From: Pyrofollis japonicus
GTDB taxonomy: Archaea > Thermoproteota > Thermoprotei_A > Sulfolobales > Pyrodictiaceae
Direction of reading: 5' to 3'
Length of the DNA: 64,000 nt
NCBI RefSeq assembly: GCF_033097485.1
Contig: NZ_AP028634.1
Span: 1,851,126-1,915,125, forward strand
Under the pieces are notes generated by a model. That model was not told the origin of the DNA. It saw only the letters and a list, made by a program, of their open reading frames with translations, and did not search any database. Position numbers and translations under genes: made by a program. Below, piece by piece: positions 25,440 to 33,104 of the stretch (the stretch's first letter is position 1; every line of letters starts with the position of its first letter).

Positions 25440-25910
25440 TTGCGGCTAAGGCGTGCAACCCGATCTGAGGTATTAAGACTTCGAGCTATAGCAGACTATC
25501 AGTTCGGCTATCCCGCAGGTGATTTACTAATACCCGATGATGTAATTGTAGGTATTTCGCCAGCCACGCGGAGAATAAGAGAGATTTATGGCTCAGAGGG
25601 ACTCCTGGCTGTTCTCCGGGCACATGATTATCTGTACTCATTATCCATTAATGGTGCTCGTCGCCTTCTCGCTTTACCTGAGCCAAGGCTTAGAGCAATT
25701 GTAAATAGTAATGAAATTAGTAAAAGCATTCCCTGCTATAAGATAATAAGTATTGATGAAGAGCTTCGACCCGGCGACGAAGTAATAATATTGTCGGAGG
25801 AAAAAGAATTGCTTGGCATTGGAAGGCTCCGTTTATCGCCTCTAGAAATAAGAGAGGGCTGCGGTAGCGAAGCCATACGTGTGCGCAAGAGGGTTAGAAA
25901 GGAGGAGTAA
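25440..25910 (+). CDS. Free-standing PUA-domain protein, likely C-terminal part of a split TgtA
   Basis: The 156-aa protein starts with RRATRSEVLRLRAIADYQFGYPAGD, which resembles the domain before the PUA module in archaeosine tRNA-guanine transglycosylases and ArcS. It ends with a PUA-like module (YKIISIDEELRPGDEVIILSE, ELLGIGRLRLSPLEI). The catalytic TgtA encoded 0.8 kb away on the other strand lacks exactly this part. I infer that this protein supplies the tRNA-binding PUA domain in trans. It could instead serve another RNA-modification enzyme. Start is TTG 25440, 17 nt after the previous gene. Confidence 0.75.
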   Translation: MRLRRATRSEVLRLRAIADYQFGYPAGDLLIPDDVIVGISPATRRIREIYGSEGLLAVLRAHDYLYSLSINGARRLLALPEPRLRAIVNSNEISKSIPCYKIISIDEELRPGDEVIILSEEKELLGIGRLRLSPLEIREGCGSEAIRVRKRVRKEE

Positions 25911-25937
25911 CTAAGAACAATGAAGGGGTGTAGCTAT

Positions 25938-26681
25938 ATGGGCACGTATAATGTCTATAGATTTAAGACTATCAAGGTATACTTTTCTGACGAGTTTAAA
26001 AACAGCGAGTTCTTTATCACCGGATTCAAAGGATTTGGAGCAGTAGGGTATCTCGCAACGGTTCATTTGGCTAATCAGCCTTATTGTCAAAAAGCCGGCT
26101 TTGTAGCAACAAAATATATGCCGGAAGAAGCTTCGCCGGATGAGAAAGGAGTAGTAGGGCCATTTACGCTATATTATTGTGAAAACAATGGTAAGAAATT
26201 CGGTGTGCTTGTGAACCACGATATTCCTGTTGTTCAAGAAAGAAGCAGGTTTGCAGAAGCTATAGTGAATTTCGTTTCGTGGCTAAAGATTAGTGAAGCA
26301 GTGCTCATCGGAGGCTTCGATGCACGGCTTCGTGAAAAGGATGAAAAGCTACGCTGGGTTGCGACATCGGCTTACGGTAGACAGTTAAGCGAGCCCCGGA
26401 TGAGCAAGGGGCTTTATGTTGTTGGTCCTCTCGCCCTTCTCCTACTATATGCGGAGATCTATAACTATCCAGCACTAGCCATACTGCCGTACACTGAGGC
26501 TATGAGGCCTGATCCACGTGCAGCAGCGGTAGCTATTGAGAAAATTAATGAATTATATGGAGTAAATATTAGCACAGCCGAACTGCTTGAAGAGGCAAAG
26601 AAGATTGAGGAAACAATAGCGATGCTTGAGAAACAGCAACAAATGCTATCATCGCCTGCGCCAGAAAGATCGTATATGTAG
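25938..26681 (+). CDS. PAC2 family protein (proteasome-assembly-chaperone-like)
   Basis: This soluble alpha/beta protein of 247 aa belongs to the PAC2 superfamily. It has the phosphorylase-like core (FFITGFKGFGAVGYLATVHLA, FGVLVNHDIPVVQER, AVLIGGFDARLREKD, GPLALLLLYAEIYNYPALAILPY) and ends in a coiled-coil-like helix (LLEEAKKIEETIAMLEKQQQ). Archaeal PAC2 proteins are linked to proteasome core assembly, but the function of this subgroup is not proved. ATG 25938 is preferred to ATG 25920 because GGGGTG lies 8 nt before it. Its stop codon directly abuts the stop codon of the convergent tgtA. Confidence 0.85.
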   Translation: MGTYNVYRFKTIKVYFSDEFKNSEFFITGFKGFGAVGYLATVHLANQPYCQKAGFVATKYMPEEASPDEKGVVGPFTLYYCENNGKKFGVLVNHDIPVVQERSRFAEAIVNFVSWLKISEAVLIGGFDARLREKDEKLRWVATSAYGRQLSEPRMSKGLYVVGPLALLLLYAEIYNYPALAILPYTEAMRPDPRAAAVAIEKINELYGVNISTAELLEEAKKIEETIAMLEKQQQMLSSPAPERSYM

Positions 26682-28271
26682 TCAGGACTTCTTGTTACAA
26701 TCTTTTTCAAAGATTTCTACTGGTAAGCCTTTTTCGCTTAGACGGTCAATAATCGCCCGTGAGACGGCATTATTCGGCTGCATCCCTTTACAGACGACAA
26801 TGACGATCTTATTATACGTGGCTTTATTCCTTGTAATGTAGTCTTCAACGATTTTTGCCGTTTTGCTAATCACTTCTTCATATGGGTAGATGTTCGCCTC
26901 AAATTGTGAGAGCGGATACGTTTCTGCAAGTTCTTCTGGTATAATGCCAATATATTGTATATATCCAACTATATGTGCATTGTGCTCGTTAAACATTTTT
27001 CTTATCTCTCTATAAATTGTTGAATTCGTAAACGGTTTTGCATCTGGATCTATAGGGAGCAGGACTAAGGTGCCCCTTTTCCTAGGCCTATAACGTGTTA
27101 GAATTGAATTATAATGATATTTTATCCTAGGGTTAAAGAGACTTTCGGGCCCGTATAAGAAGATTCCTTTAGCTTTATTGCTCTTAATACGAGGAGACAC
27201 TTTTTCTAAGAATTCCACGTAGTGTCGGAAATTAGCAAAGGCTTTTGCGAGTGAGGGGTGTGCCCGGCTTTTTTCTTCTAAGAGTTCCCATAGCCTTCCT
27301 TCCCTTATAGCTGTTTTAACTTCGTTTATCGCTTGGCGCAGGACATACAAGTTATGTAATGCTAGTAGTCGTGTTCTTTCGGCTTTCGGCATTTCTAGTA
27401 ATTCCTTGGGCGTATGTTTTGTACAAACTGGGCAGCTGCATGGAAACTCTTCGAGTTCTTCAAGTCTATATGTGCGTCGAAGCGTCATATATCTATTGTC
27501 TCTTGCGTATAGGATATAAGATGCCGAATCAAACATATCTGCTCCAAGAGCAACAGCGAATGGAATCACCATGGGGTGTCCTGCGCCAAATAAGTGTAGC
27601 GGCTTAGTAAGGGGCAAGTTAGTGCGTGCCGTAAACAGCATGTCAAGGAGAGTAGGGTAGTCATATCTCTCTAGTAGAACTGTTGGACTCCCTAAGGCGT
27701 ATAACTGATAGTATGGGAGTCTTGCGGATTCTTTTGCGCTTTTCTCTACGAGGTCTCTAAAGGGACCCCCTTGTACCGGTAGAACCCAAACGCGTTTGTC
27801 TGCATCTATTTGGTGGACGGCCTCTTGGGCTCGTCTAAGAGTTTCTTGGACACTGTACTCGGCTTGCTTTCGGTCCCGAGCATTCCCAGTAGGTATGTCT
27901 AGAATTACGGCAATATCGCTTCCGATTGCTTTTTCGAATTCAATTACTTCTTTCGGTTTTATTTCTATGTCTCCATATTCAAGTATTTGATATGCACCTG
28001 AATCAGTCATTATAATACCGTTAAATCCTAGTACGCCGTGTACTCCTCTTTCGAGGGCTTCTTTTCGAAGCCGTTTCCATAACAAGTATGCATTTGTAAT
28101 TACTGCTCTGAACCCAGCTTTCTCGATTTCCTCGATAGGTACCTCTTGTCTTACGACGTCTATGACAGGAAGTAGTGCTGGTGTCTCAAGCACTCCATGT
28201 GGCGTATAGAGTTTTCCTATCCTGCCGCCAAGGTCTTTATCCTTTATCTCGAAGAAACCTATTTGTTTCAA
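26682..28271 (-). CDS. tgtA: Archaeosine tRNA-guanine transglycosylase, catalytic part (no PUA domain)
   Basis: This enzyme replaces guanine 15 of tRNA with preQ0 on the way to archaeosine. The N-terminal catalytic TIM barrel is intact: ITNAYLLWKR, the nucleophile region IIMTDSGAYQILEYG, VLPVQGGPFRDLV and LHLFGAGHPMVIPFAVALGADMFDSASY. The zinc site CPVCTKHTPKELLEM keeps CxCxxC-H (CSCPVC). The protein ends at 529 aa, after a domain like C1, without the C-terminal PUA of the usual 600-plus-residue enzyme. The PUA-domain gene nearby may complete it. Its start overlaps the end of the SmAP3 gene by 4 nt, so the two are coupled. Confidence 0.93.
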   Translation of the reverse strand: MKQIGFFEIKDKDLGGRIGKLYTPHGVLETPALLPVIDVVRQEVPIEEIEKAGFRAVITNAYLLWKRLRKEALERGVHGVLGFNGIIMTDSGAYQILEYGDIEIKPKEVIEFEKAIGSDIAVILDIPTGNARDRKQAEYSVQETLRRAQEAVHQIDADKRVWVLPVQGGPFRDLVEKSAKESARLPYYQLYALGSPTVLLERYDYPTLLDMLFTARTNLPLTKPLHLFGAGHPMVIPFAVALGADMFDSASYILYARDNRYMTLRRTYRLEELEEFPCSCPVCTKHTPKELLEMPKAERTRLLALHNLYVLRQAINEVKTAIREGRLWELLEEKSRAHPSLAKAFANFRHYVEFLEKVSPRIKSNKAKGIFLYGPESLFNPRIKYHYNSILTRYRPRKRGTLVLLPIDPDAKPFTNSTIYREIRKMFNEHNAHIVGYIQYIGIIPEELAETYPLSQFEANIYPYEEVISKTAKIVEDYITRNKATYNKIVIVVCKGMQPNNAVSRAIIDRLSEKGLPVEIFEKDCNKKS

Positions 28272-28726
28272 CGGAGCGGTTCTCCCCTCTTTTTGGCCTC
28301 AAGATATTCTTTGAGTACGTAATTAACCTTTGCCGCGAGGGGGCCAGCCCCTTCAACGCCTTCCGCGGTTACACGTATACTATTATATATCATTACTACG
28401 CCTGCATCCGGGTACACCCTTATAGCATCAGGTCTGAGTCCAAGCTTCTTGGCAACATAGTCCGCAAATTCTCTGGGATCAAATATCGTTGTCTCGTAGG
28501 CTCTTATTTCGGCTATTACTCTTCCCATTATAAATAGCCTCGGTATTGTCTGGTCATCAACCTTTACATCACTAAGCACGAGGTTCATTTCTGGATGCTC
28601 GAAGCCGAGAAGGCGGCCAACGTACTTTCTGCCATCTATGAGCACAACTTCAACCCTCTTACCGATAAGGTTTGATAGTTCTGTTAGAAAGCGCCTCGAT
28701 GACGGAGGAGCAATCATTGAAGCCAT
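28268..28726 (-). CDS. Sm-like archaeal protein SmAP3
   Basis: The N-terminal half is an Sm/LSm fold with both Sm motifs: RVEVVLIDGRKYVGRLLGFEHPEMNLVLSDV (Sm1) and PRLFIMGRVIAEIRA (Sm2). The C-terminal half (DPREFADYVAKKLGL, AGVVMIYNSIRVTAEG) is an extra alpha/beta domain, as in the crenarchaeal SmAP3 group. Sm rings bind U-rich RNA. ATG 28726 is chosen because the TATA box at 28763-28773 places transcription start downstream of the longer GTG 28756 start, and GGTG precedes 28726. It overlaps tgtA, linking RNA binding and tRNA modification. Confidence 0.85.
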   Translation of the reverse strand: MASMIAPPSSRRFLTELSNLIGKRVEVVLIDGRKYVGRLLGFEHPEMNLVLSDVKVDDQTIPRLFIMGRVIAEIRAYETTIFDPREFADYVAKKLGLRPDAIRVYPDAGVVMIYNSIRVTAEGVEGAGPLAAKVNYVLKEYLEAKKRGEPLR

Positions 28727-28762
28727 TACTACTACACCGGCTTTATCCAGAGACACTTAGCT

Positions 28763-28773
28763 AAATATATAGG
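28763..28773 (-). promoter_or_regulatory. TATA promoter of the smap3-tgtA operon
   Basis: The minus-strand TATATATTTAG places transcription start near 28742, 16 nt before ATG 28726. This supports the shorter start of the Sm-like protein. Confidence 0.55.
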
Positions 28774-28848
28774 TAGGGCTAATCGTGCCCTTACCGGCTA
28801 ACATATTTGGGTCTCTGTAACTCCTCAAACCGCAACTGGGTGTACGAG

Positions 28849-29226
28849 ATGCCGGAGCAAGAAGAAATAGTTAAGTTTACGGGAATAGTTGAGGATATTG
28901 AAAAAGAGCTTATTCCAAGGCTATTTATAGCTAGGATAAAGAGTGATGATAATGAGTACATCGTAGAGATGGACATGCATAAGGACCTAATATTGTTTAA
29001 CAAGGGCTCGCGGGTTGAAGTCGTCCTTTCCCGGTCTACACCGAGCTATAGGGATGGCGTTGACTTCGTTGGAGTAGGCACAGTTGTCTCTAAGAGAAAG
29101 GAAGATGATAACTCTATAGCGTTTCTCGTATCGATCGGCGGGCTTCTCTTCAAGATAAAGTCTAGAAAAGAACTTGATCTAGAGCCAACTGAAAGGATAT
29201 ACGTAAAGATTGCTCCTCTATCATGA
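28849..29226 (+). CDS. rpo8: RNA polymerase subunit Rpo8 (RpoG)
   Basis: This is the archaeal counterpart of eukaryotic RPB8, found in Crenarchaeota and Korarchaeota but not in most Euryarchaeota. The 125-aa protein has the OB-fold strand pattern with recognisable blocks: FTGIVEDIEKELIPRLFIARI, MDMHKDLILFNKGSRVEVVLS and GVDFVGVGTVVSKRK, and ends GGLLFKIKSRKELDLEP. ATG 28849 follows GGGTG by 6 nt, and a TATA-like ACATATTTGG lies about 45 nt upstream; the frame to 28807 would precede the transcription start. It is divergent from smap3. Confidence 0.8.
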   Translation: MPEQEEIVKFTGIVEDIEKELIPRLFIARIKSDDNEYIVEMDMHKDLILFNKGSRVEVVLSRSTPSYRDGVDFVGVGTVVSKRKEDDNSIAFLVSIGGLLFKIKSRKELDLEPTERIYVKIAPLS

Positions 29227-29402
29227 ATGTTGGCTAGTATTTCTTAAGCCCTATTTTGCGGAGACACGTTCGGAGAACACACTGCCCCAAGCCTTAACAG
29301 CCAAAACCTACAATAAGTAGGGGGGCCTCGGCTTTAGCTAGGCCTAGCCCAGCATCTGGCCTCATTATCCCATTACTATTTCTACTCTTCTCGATACTCG
29401 CG

Positions 29403-29825
29403 ATGTCCATTTCATTAGGAAGGTTGACTTTTTTAATGAATATATTGAGTATATTTAAAAGCAGCAAAACAAGCCTTATACTAATTCTCTTCATGGTTAT
29501 TATACTAGCGATTACTGTGTTAATAACTCTAAGGCTTAGAAGCAATATAGGCACGCGGTGCATAAACGTAGTTGCATCAAGGATATCCCCCTATAGCAGA
29601 TTACTTAGCGACACAGCATATCTTTCAAAAATTGTCGCAAGCATATCGGCAGAATATGGTGAAGTCCTAGTAAGTGGGCCTTCAGAGAACGGCTTTACTA
29701 TATGCATTAGAAAAGGAAATGACAAACTATTAGAAGAAGTTATCAAACTAATTAACAGAAATACATCTGTACTATTTGCATACAAAGCAAAAGAAAATCC
29801 TAAAGCAAAGTCTAAGCATGCTTAA
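29403..29825 (+). CDS. Unknown protein with N-terminal membrane segments
   Basis: The 140-aa product has one clear transmembrane helix (LILILFMVIILAITVLITL, about residues 25-43) and possibly a weaker one before it. A soluble alpha/beta domain of about 90 residues follows (SRLLSDTAYLSKIVASISA, EVLVSGPSENGFTICIRKG, LLEEVIKLINRN), ending in a Lys-rich tail. The frame stays open and hydrophobic upstream of ATG 29403 (IPLLFLLFSIL) but no start codon is seen there. Family unknown. It lies in its own transcription unit before tRNA-Tyr. Confidence 0.6.
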   Translation: MSISLGRLTFLMNILSIFKSSKTSLILILFMVIILAITVLITLRLRSNIGTRCINVVASRISPYSRLLSDTAYLSKIVASISAEYGEVLVSGPSENGFTICIRKGNDKLLEEVIKLINRNTSVLFAYKAKENPKAKSKHA

Positions 29826-29909
29826 GGAACAGACGTTGAACATTTTTGACCAAAAACCTTAAACCCGCCTAACTGTATAGTGACCAGTATTACATGGCGG
29901 TCCACGGAT

Positions 29910-30080
29910 CCCGCCGTAGCTCAGCGGCAGAGCGCCCGGCTGTAGGTGGGGCTCCAGGCCCCCCGCGCGCCCAACACCCCCAGTAAGGGGGTGGGATGAG
30001 GGCGCGCCGGCCAATAGGAAAGGGGGCCTGGGGGAGCAGATACCGGGTGGTCCGGGGTTCGAATCCCCGCGGCGGGACCA
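29910..30080 (+). tRNA. tRNA-Tyr (anticodon GTA) with 96-nt intron, CCA encoded
   Basis: Exons give a full cloverleaf: acceptor CCCGCCG with CGGCGGG (the C1-G72 pair expected of archaeal tRNA-Tyr), D-arm GCTC-GAGC, anticodon stem CCCGG/CCGGG, anticodon GTA at 29942-29944, T-arm CGGGG-TTCGAAT-CCCCG, discriminator A, encoded CCA at 30078-30080. The intron interrupts the anticodon loop after position 37. A TATA-like CTTAAACC lies about 45 nt upstream. Confidence 0.95.
29946..30041 (+). other. tRNA-Tyr intron, strongly structured
   Basis: This is a 96-nt intron at the canonical 37/38 position, longer than common archaeal introns of 15-50 nt. It can fold almost completely. GCTCC-AGGCCCCC pairs with GGGGGCCT-GGGGGAGC, enclosing GCGCGCCC/GGGCGCGC and, at the tip, ACCCCC-agtaa-GGGGGT. 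Exact ends may shift by a base depending on the bulge-helix-bulge motif. Confidence 0.8.
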
Positions 30081-30186
30081 CCCAACCCGGCTCCCCGCAT
30101 CCCGGCCTTACTTCTTTCACACAAACTGATTAGCTCTCCTAAGCTCTATCCAGAACTCTCTATAACAGTATATAATACGGTCAAAG

Positions 30187-30220
30187 AGAAGCAAGAAAGT
30201 GGTACTTATTGCTTGCTTCT
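30187..30220. repeat. 9-bp inverted repeat downstream of aCPSF2
   Basis: AGAAGCAAG (30187-30195) and CTTGCTTCT (30212-30220) are exact inverses around a 16-nt loop, 34 nt after the aCPSF2 stop codon. It may be a 3'-end hairpin of that transcript. Confidence 0.5.
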
Positions 30221-30253
30221 TTAGCTGCCTAGTATAATAGTTTTGTATAAGTT

Positions 30254-31528
30254 TTATATTTCATACTCTTTTTCGTTTTCTGCAATGATAACGTCTTCCG
30301 CTGCTTCTTCTAATTCAACTGTCTTTGCAAAACCCTCAGCTACGTCAGCCTCGCTGTGAACTATTATGAGTTTTGAAGGGCTTAATTTCTTAACCACGTC
30401 GAGAAGAACATCTCTGTCTGCATGACTGCTGAAATCAAGCCACTCGACCCTTGCTTTTACTGGTTCCTCGGTATCCGGCATCAAGCCTTCCTCTAATATT
30501 CGCCTGCCGGGTGATCCAGGTGCCTGGAAACTCACCATGACGACAGCATTTCTCGGGTTTCTTCCAATACGTTTAAGGTAATAAAGACTTGGTCCGCCTT
30601 TAAGCATGCCTGCAGATGCAATTATTATCGACGGGTGCTTCCATGCACGGTTTCGGTCTCTCCATCCTCTTACAATGTTAAAGTTTTCATAGGCTTTCCT
30701 TAAGAGATCCGGATTATTTATATAATCGCTATTCTCTAGAAATATCTCAGTAATTTGTCTTATCATTCCATCAACATAGACTGGCACGGGTGGATCATAT
30801 TTAGCTAGTATCATCATTATTTCTTGTCCACGCGCAATGCTAAAAGCCGGTATAAGAACCGTTCCTTTCTTGTCAATAGTTTCTTCTATTATTGAGATAA
30901 GCCTTTTCTCTGCTTTTTCGCGTGGAGGATGCCTTGTTGTTCCATATGTTGCTTCCATTATGAGTACGTCAACTTTTCCTATCAAGTCTATATGAGCTGG
31001 CTTCATCAGCTTTGTCTCAATATTGTTTAGATCTCCCGTGAACGCGATTCTCTCTCCATTAGCATTTAGCACTGTTATCATACTACCCGGTATATGTCCA
31101 GCAGAATAGAACTCTGCCTCCATATCATTGCCTAAGGCTATTTTCTGCCCGTATCTCACAGTCTCGGTGTTCTCTAAGAGAGCTTTTACTTCTCGATGTT
31201 CATATGGAGAATAGTAGCCATTAAGTTTCAGAAAGTCTTCAAGCATTAGTTTAGCCATTTGTTTGGTCGGCCTCGTAGCATACACCTTAGGAGATCCTGA
31301 AATGAAGTAAAGTGGTGCAGTGCCTATATGGTCTAGGTGAGCGTGGCTGAGAATTATAGCGTCAACATATTTTGGCGGATATGTTGCAGCGAAAACCGGC
31401 CTGTCTTCGTCGTCGAAGTTTACGCCAGCATCAAGCAAAACACCTTTCGGGGAGTTACTTCTCCTTACGAGAACTGATAGTCTTCCTACTTCTTTACCTC
31501 CACCGAGTATTTTAACTGAGTACTTCAT
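30254..31528 (-). CDS. aCPSF2 beta-CASP ribonuclease
   Basis: Metallo-beta-lactamase/beta-CASP RNase related to eukaryotic CPSF73. The 424-aa protein has the zinc motif SHAHLDHIGTAP, AGHIPGS, TGDLNN, the beta-CASP motifs (MEATYG, PAFSIARGQE, SAGMLKGGPS) and the terminal WLDFSSHADR. It lacks the two N-terminal KH domains of aCPSF1, which makes it the short paralogue aCPSF2. Roles known for the group are RNA cleavage, and for aCPSF1 transcription 3'-end formation. The start follows GGGGTGATG closely. It faces the plus-strand tRNA-Tyr and diverges from the NAC gene. Confidence 0.93.
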   Translation of the reverse strand: MKYSVKILGGGKEVGRLSVLVRRSNSPKGVLLDAGVNFDDEDRPVFAATYPPKYVDAIILSHAHLDHIGTAPLYFISGSPKVYATRPTKQMAKLMLEDFLKLNGYYSPYEHREVKALLENTETVRYGQKIALGNDMEAEFYSAGHIPGSMITVLNANGERIAFTGDLNNIETKLMKPAHIDLIGKVDVLIMEATYGTTRHPPREKAEKRLISIIEETIDKKGTVLIPAFSIARGQEIMMILAKYDPPVPVYVDGMIRQITEIFLENSDYINNPDLLRKAYENFNIVRGWRDRNRAWKHPSIIIASAGMLKGGPSLYYLKRIGRNPRNAVVMVSFQAPGSPGRRILEEGLMPDTEEPVKARVEWLDFSSHADRDVLLDVVKKLSPSKLIIVHSEADVAEGFAKTVELEEAAEDVIIAENEKEYEI

Positions 31529-31620
31529 TTCATAACATCACCCCTTATACTCTTACAATGATATCTCTGGCCTCTGCTAAATGGTGGTGTAGACCCTTGT
31601 GGTTGAAAGGATGCAAACTA

Positions 31621-31631
31621 ACTATTATAAA
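31621..31631 (+). promoter_or_regulatory. TATA box of the NAC gene
   Basis: ACTATTATAAA centred near 31626 predicts transcription start near 31652. This lies after ATG 31637 but before ATG 31670, favouring the latter as start codon. Confidence 0.45.
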
Positions 31632-31669
31632 CTCTAATGAAGCATCGTTTCCTAGGGGGCAGGAAGAGA

Positions 31670-32062
31670 ATGTTTCGCTTTGACCCTAAAGAGCTTCGCA
31701 AGCAGCTCAAACGCCTAGGGCTAAGGGACGTAAAAATTGAAGCGGTTAATGCAGAGGAAGTCGTCATACATACTGCCGAGGGAAAGGAGCTGGTAATTAT
31801 ATCGCCACAAGTTCTCTTGATGCGAATGAAGGGGGGTGCCGTCATGCTCCAGGTAATGGGTCAGGGTATTGAAGAGCGTGAAATAGCTATTAGTGAGCCG
31901 GCAGGAGAACAAATAAGCGAGGAAGATGCAAGATTTGTTGCAGAACAGACAGGAGTCAGTATCGAAGAAGCTAAACAAGCACTTCAAGAAGCTGGAGGCG
32001 ATATAGCAGCAGCAATAATGCTTATTGAGGAGAGAAAGCGAGCGCTCGAAGATTCTTCGTAA
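31670..32062 (+). CDS. nac: Archaeal nascent polypeptide-associated complex protein (NAC)
   Basis: Homodimeric chaperone at the ribosomal exit tunnel. The 130-aa sequence has a basic ribosome-binding N-terminus (FDPKELRKQLKRLGL), the NAC beta-domain (VKIEAVNAEEVVIHT, ELVIISPQVLLMRMKGG) and a C-terminal UBA domain (SEEDARFVAEQTGVSIEEAKQALQEAGGDIAAAIMLI). These are the full archaeal arrangement. ATG 31670 has GGCAGGAAGAG directly upstream and fits the TATA box. The last 41 nt overlap the end of the convergent HTH regulator gene. Confidence 0.95.
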   Translation: MFRFDPKELRKQLKRLGLRDVKIEAVNAEEVVIHTAEGKELVIISPQVLLMRMKGGAVMLQVMGQGIEEREIAISEPAGEQISEEDARFVAEQTGVSIEEAKQALQEAGGDIAAAIMLIEERKRALEDSS

Positions 32063-32753
32063 GCTCTTCAACATCTCTTGCCGTACTAAGTATAACGGGC
32101 AAGTTTTCTGACTCGGCTATCCAAGCGGCGAGATAGTCAAGCCTACGCGTTCCATGAAGAACTATAACAGCAGGCTTAATTGTAGACACGCGTAAAGCTA
32201 TCATCGGGCTCCTACCACTCGTAACCTTAGTAAACACTACTACCCGTTGAGACGTAGAGCCGAGAAGATAGAAGAACTCGTTACCAGCAAGGCTAAGAAT
32301 AGCCTTAATACTATCGACTATGGTATAGCCGTAAACTCTTTGTTCTTCGATAAAAGAGTTTACCGGAATGCCGCGAACAGCTTTAATGACATCGTCTATC
32401 CTAACACCATGCTCGAACTCAGCCATATCGATAACTGCGCTTAGGTAGTGTATCTGAAAATTCTTAGCAAGCCTAAGCACAGTAACCCAGCCATGCTCAG
32501 CATCAATCTCTATGAGTGCTTCAACAAACCTCCTAACAAAGGAAGATCCTGGAACACGGCGCCCTTTCTCATAGTCGCTTATAACGCTTGGGCTAACCCC
32601 CATGTGATGAGCAACTTCAAGCTGACTTGCACCAAACAGTTCACGCCACTTCCTCATCACGCTGCCAGGCTTGTTGCTCAGCACTATCTCCCCAGCAATA
32701 TGGCGGGCAATATAGTCAACGACTGCCCGAGGAGGCCACACAAGGCTAGACAA
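32022..32753 (-). CDS. Archaeal HTH (XRE-type) transcriptional regulator
   Basis: This regulator of about 243 aa has a Cro/CI-type helix-turn-helix (GASQLEVAHHMGVSPSVISDYEKGRRVPG) after an N-terminal segment (YIARHIAGEIVLSNKPGSVMRKWRELF). The pattern matches a conserved archaeal family of single-copy regulators. The C-terminal 140 residues form a mixed alpha/beta domain (FFYLLGSTSQRVVVFTKV, KPAVIVLHGTRRLDYLAAWIAE) that may bind a ligand. The frame is open to ATG 32813, 5 nt from tRNA-Ser. However, a minus-strand TATA (AGTATTATAG at about 32795-32804) predicts a transcript starting near 32772, and TTG 32753 has GGGTGG upstream. Its end overlaps nac. Confidence 0.8.
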   Translation of the reverse strand: MSSLVWPPRAVVDYIARHIAGEIVLSNKPGSVMRKWRELFGASQLEVAHHMGVSPSVISDYEKGRRVPGSSFVRRFVEALIEIDAEHGWVTVLRLAKNFQIHYLSAVIDMAEFEHGVRIDDVIKAVRGIPVNSFIEEQRVYGYTIVDSIKAILSLAGNEFFYLLGSTSQRVVVFTKVTSGRSPMIALRVSTIKPAVIVLHGTRRLDYLAAWIAESENLPVILSTARDVEELTKNLRALAFSPQ

Positions 32754-32817
32754 AACGCTAACCACCCGAGAAAGACTTAAACCACCCCAACAAACTATAA
32801 TACTCTCTTTCATGGAT

Positions 32818-32904
32818 GCCGGGGTCGCCTAGCCTGGTAGGGCGCCGGCCTGCTAAGCCGGTGGGGGTTACCCCGCGCGGGTTCAAATCCCGCCCCCGGC
32901 GCCA
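32818..32904 (+). tRNA. tRNA-Ser (anticodon GCT), CCA encoded
   Basis: Acceptor GCCGGGG pairs with CCCCGGC. The anticodon stem CCGGC/GCCGG carries loop CTGCTAA (anticodon GCT). The long variable arm GGGGG...CCCC is typical of serine tRNA; T-arm CGGG-TTCAAAT-CCCG, discriminator G, encoded CCA at 32902-32904. No intron. Confidence 0.97.
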
Positions 32905-33052
32905 CCCAAACAGCAAGCCCCACCGGCCATTGACCAACTTCTATATCGAAATCCACCGTCTTCCATGGTTTAATTCAATATGCGTATATAGTGCCCTTGT
33001 TATGTAATGCAAAATGTAATCTAATATGAAATTAATCTTGTCTGAGATAAAT

Positions 33053-33061
33053 TATATAAAA
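33053..33061 (+). promoter_or_regulatory. TATA promoter of the 213-aa unknown gene
   Basis: TATATAAAA in an A/T-rich stretch lies 44-52 nt before ATG 33105. Predicted transcription start near 33083 gives a leader of about 20 nt. It is one of the clearest TATA boxes in the window. Confidence 0.6.
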
Positions 33062-33104
33062 GGGGTTAATCTCTTACTATGATATTAGGAAAATAATAAG
33101 ATAG

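Noticed and set aside
29337-29348. 12-bp perfect palindrome GCTAGGCCTAGC
   Set aside because: Short, inside an open hydrophobic frame upstream of the membrane protein; no promoter relation seen.
29294-29563. 89-codon minus-strand frame rich in Leu and Ile
   Set aside because: It is antisense to the plus-strand membrane protein, which has the longer frame and a convincing soluble domain; A/T-rich membrane codons produce such mirrors.
32816-33007. 63-codon frame starting in the tRNA-Ser region
   Set aside because: Its first part is the tRNA gene itself; the rest is A/T-rich leader of the next gene.
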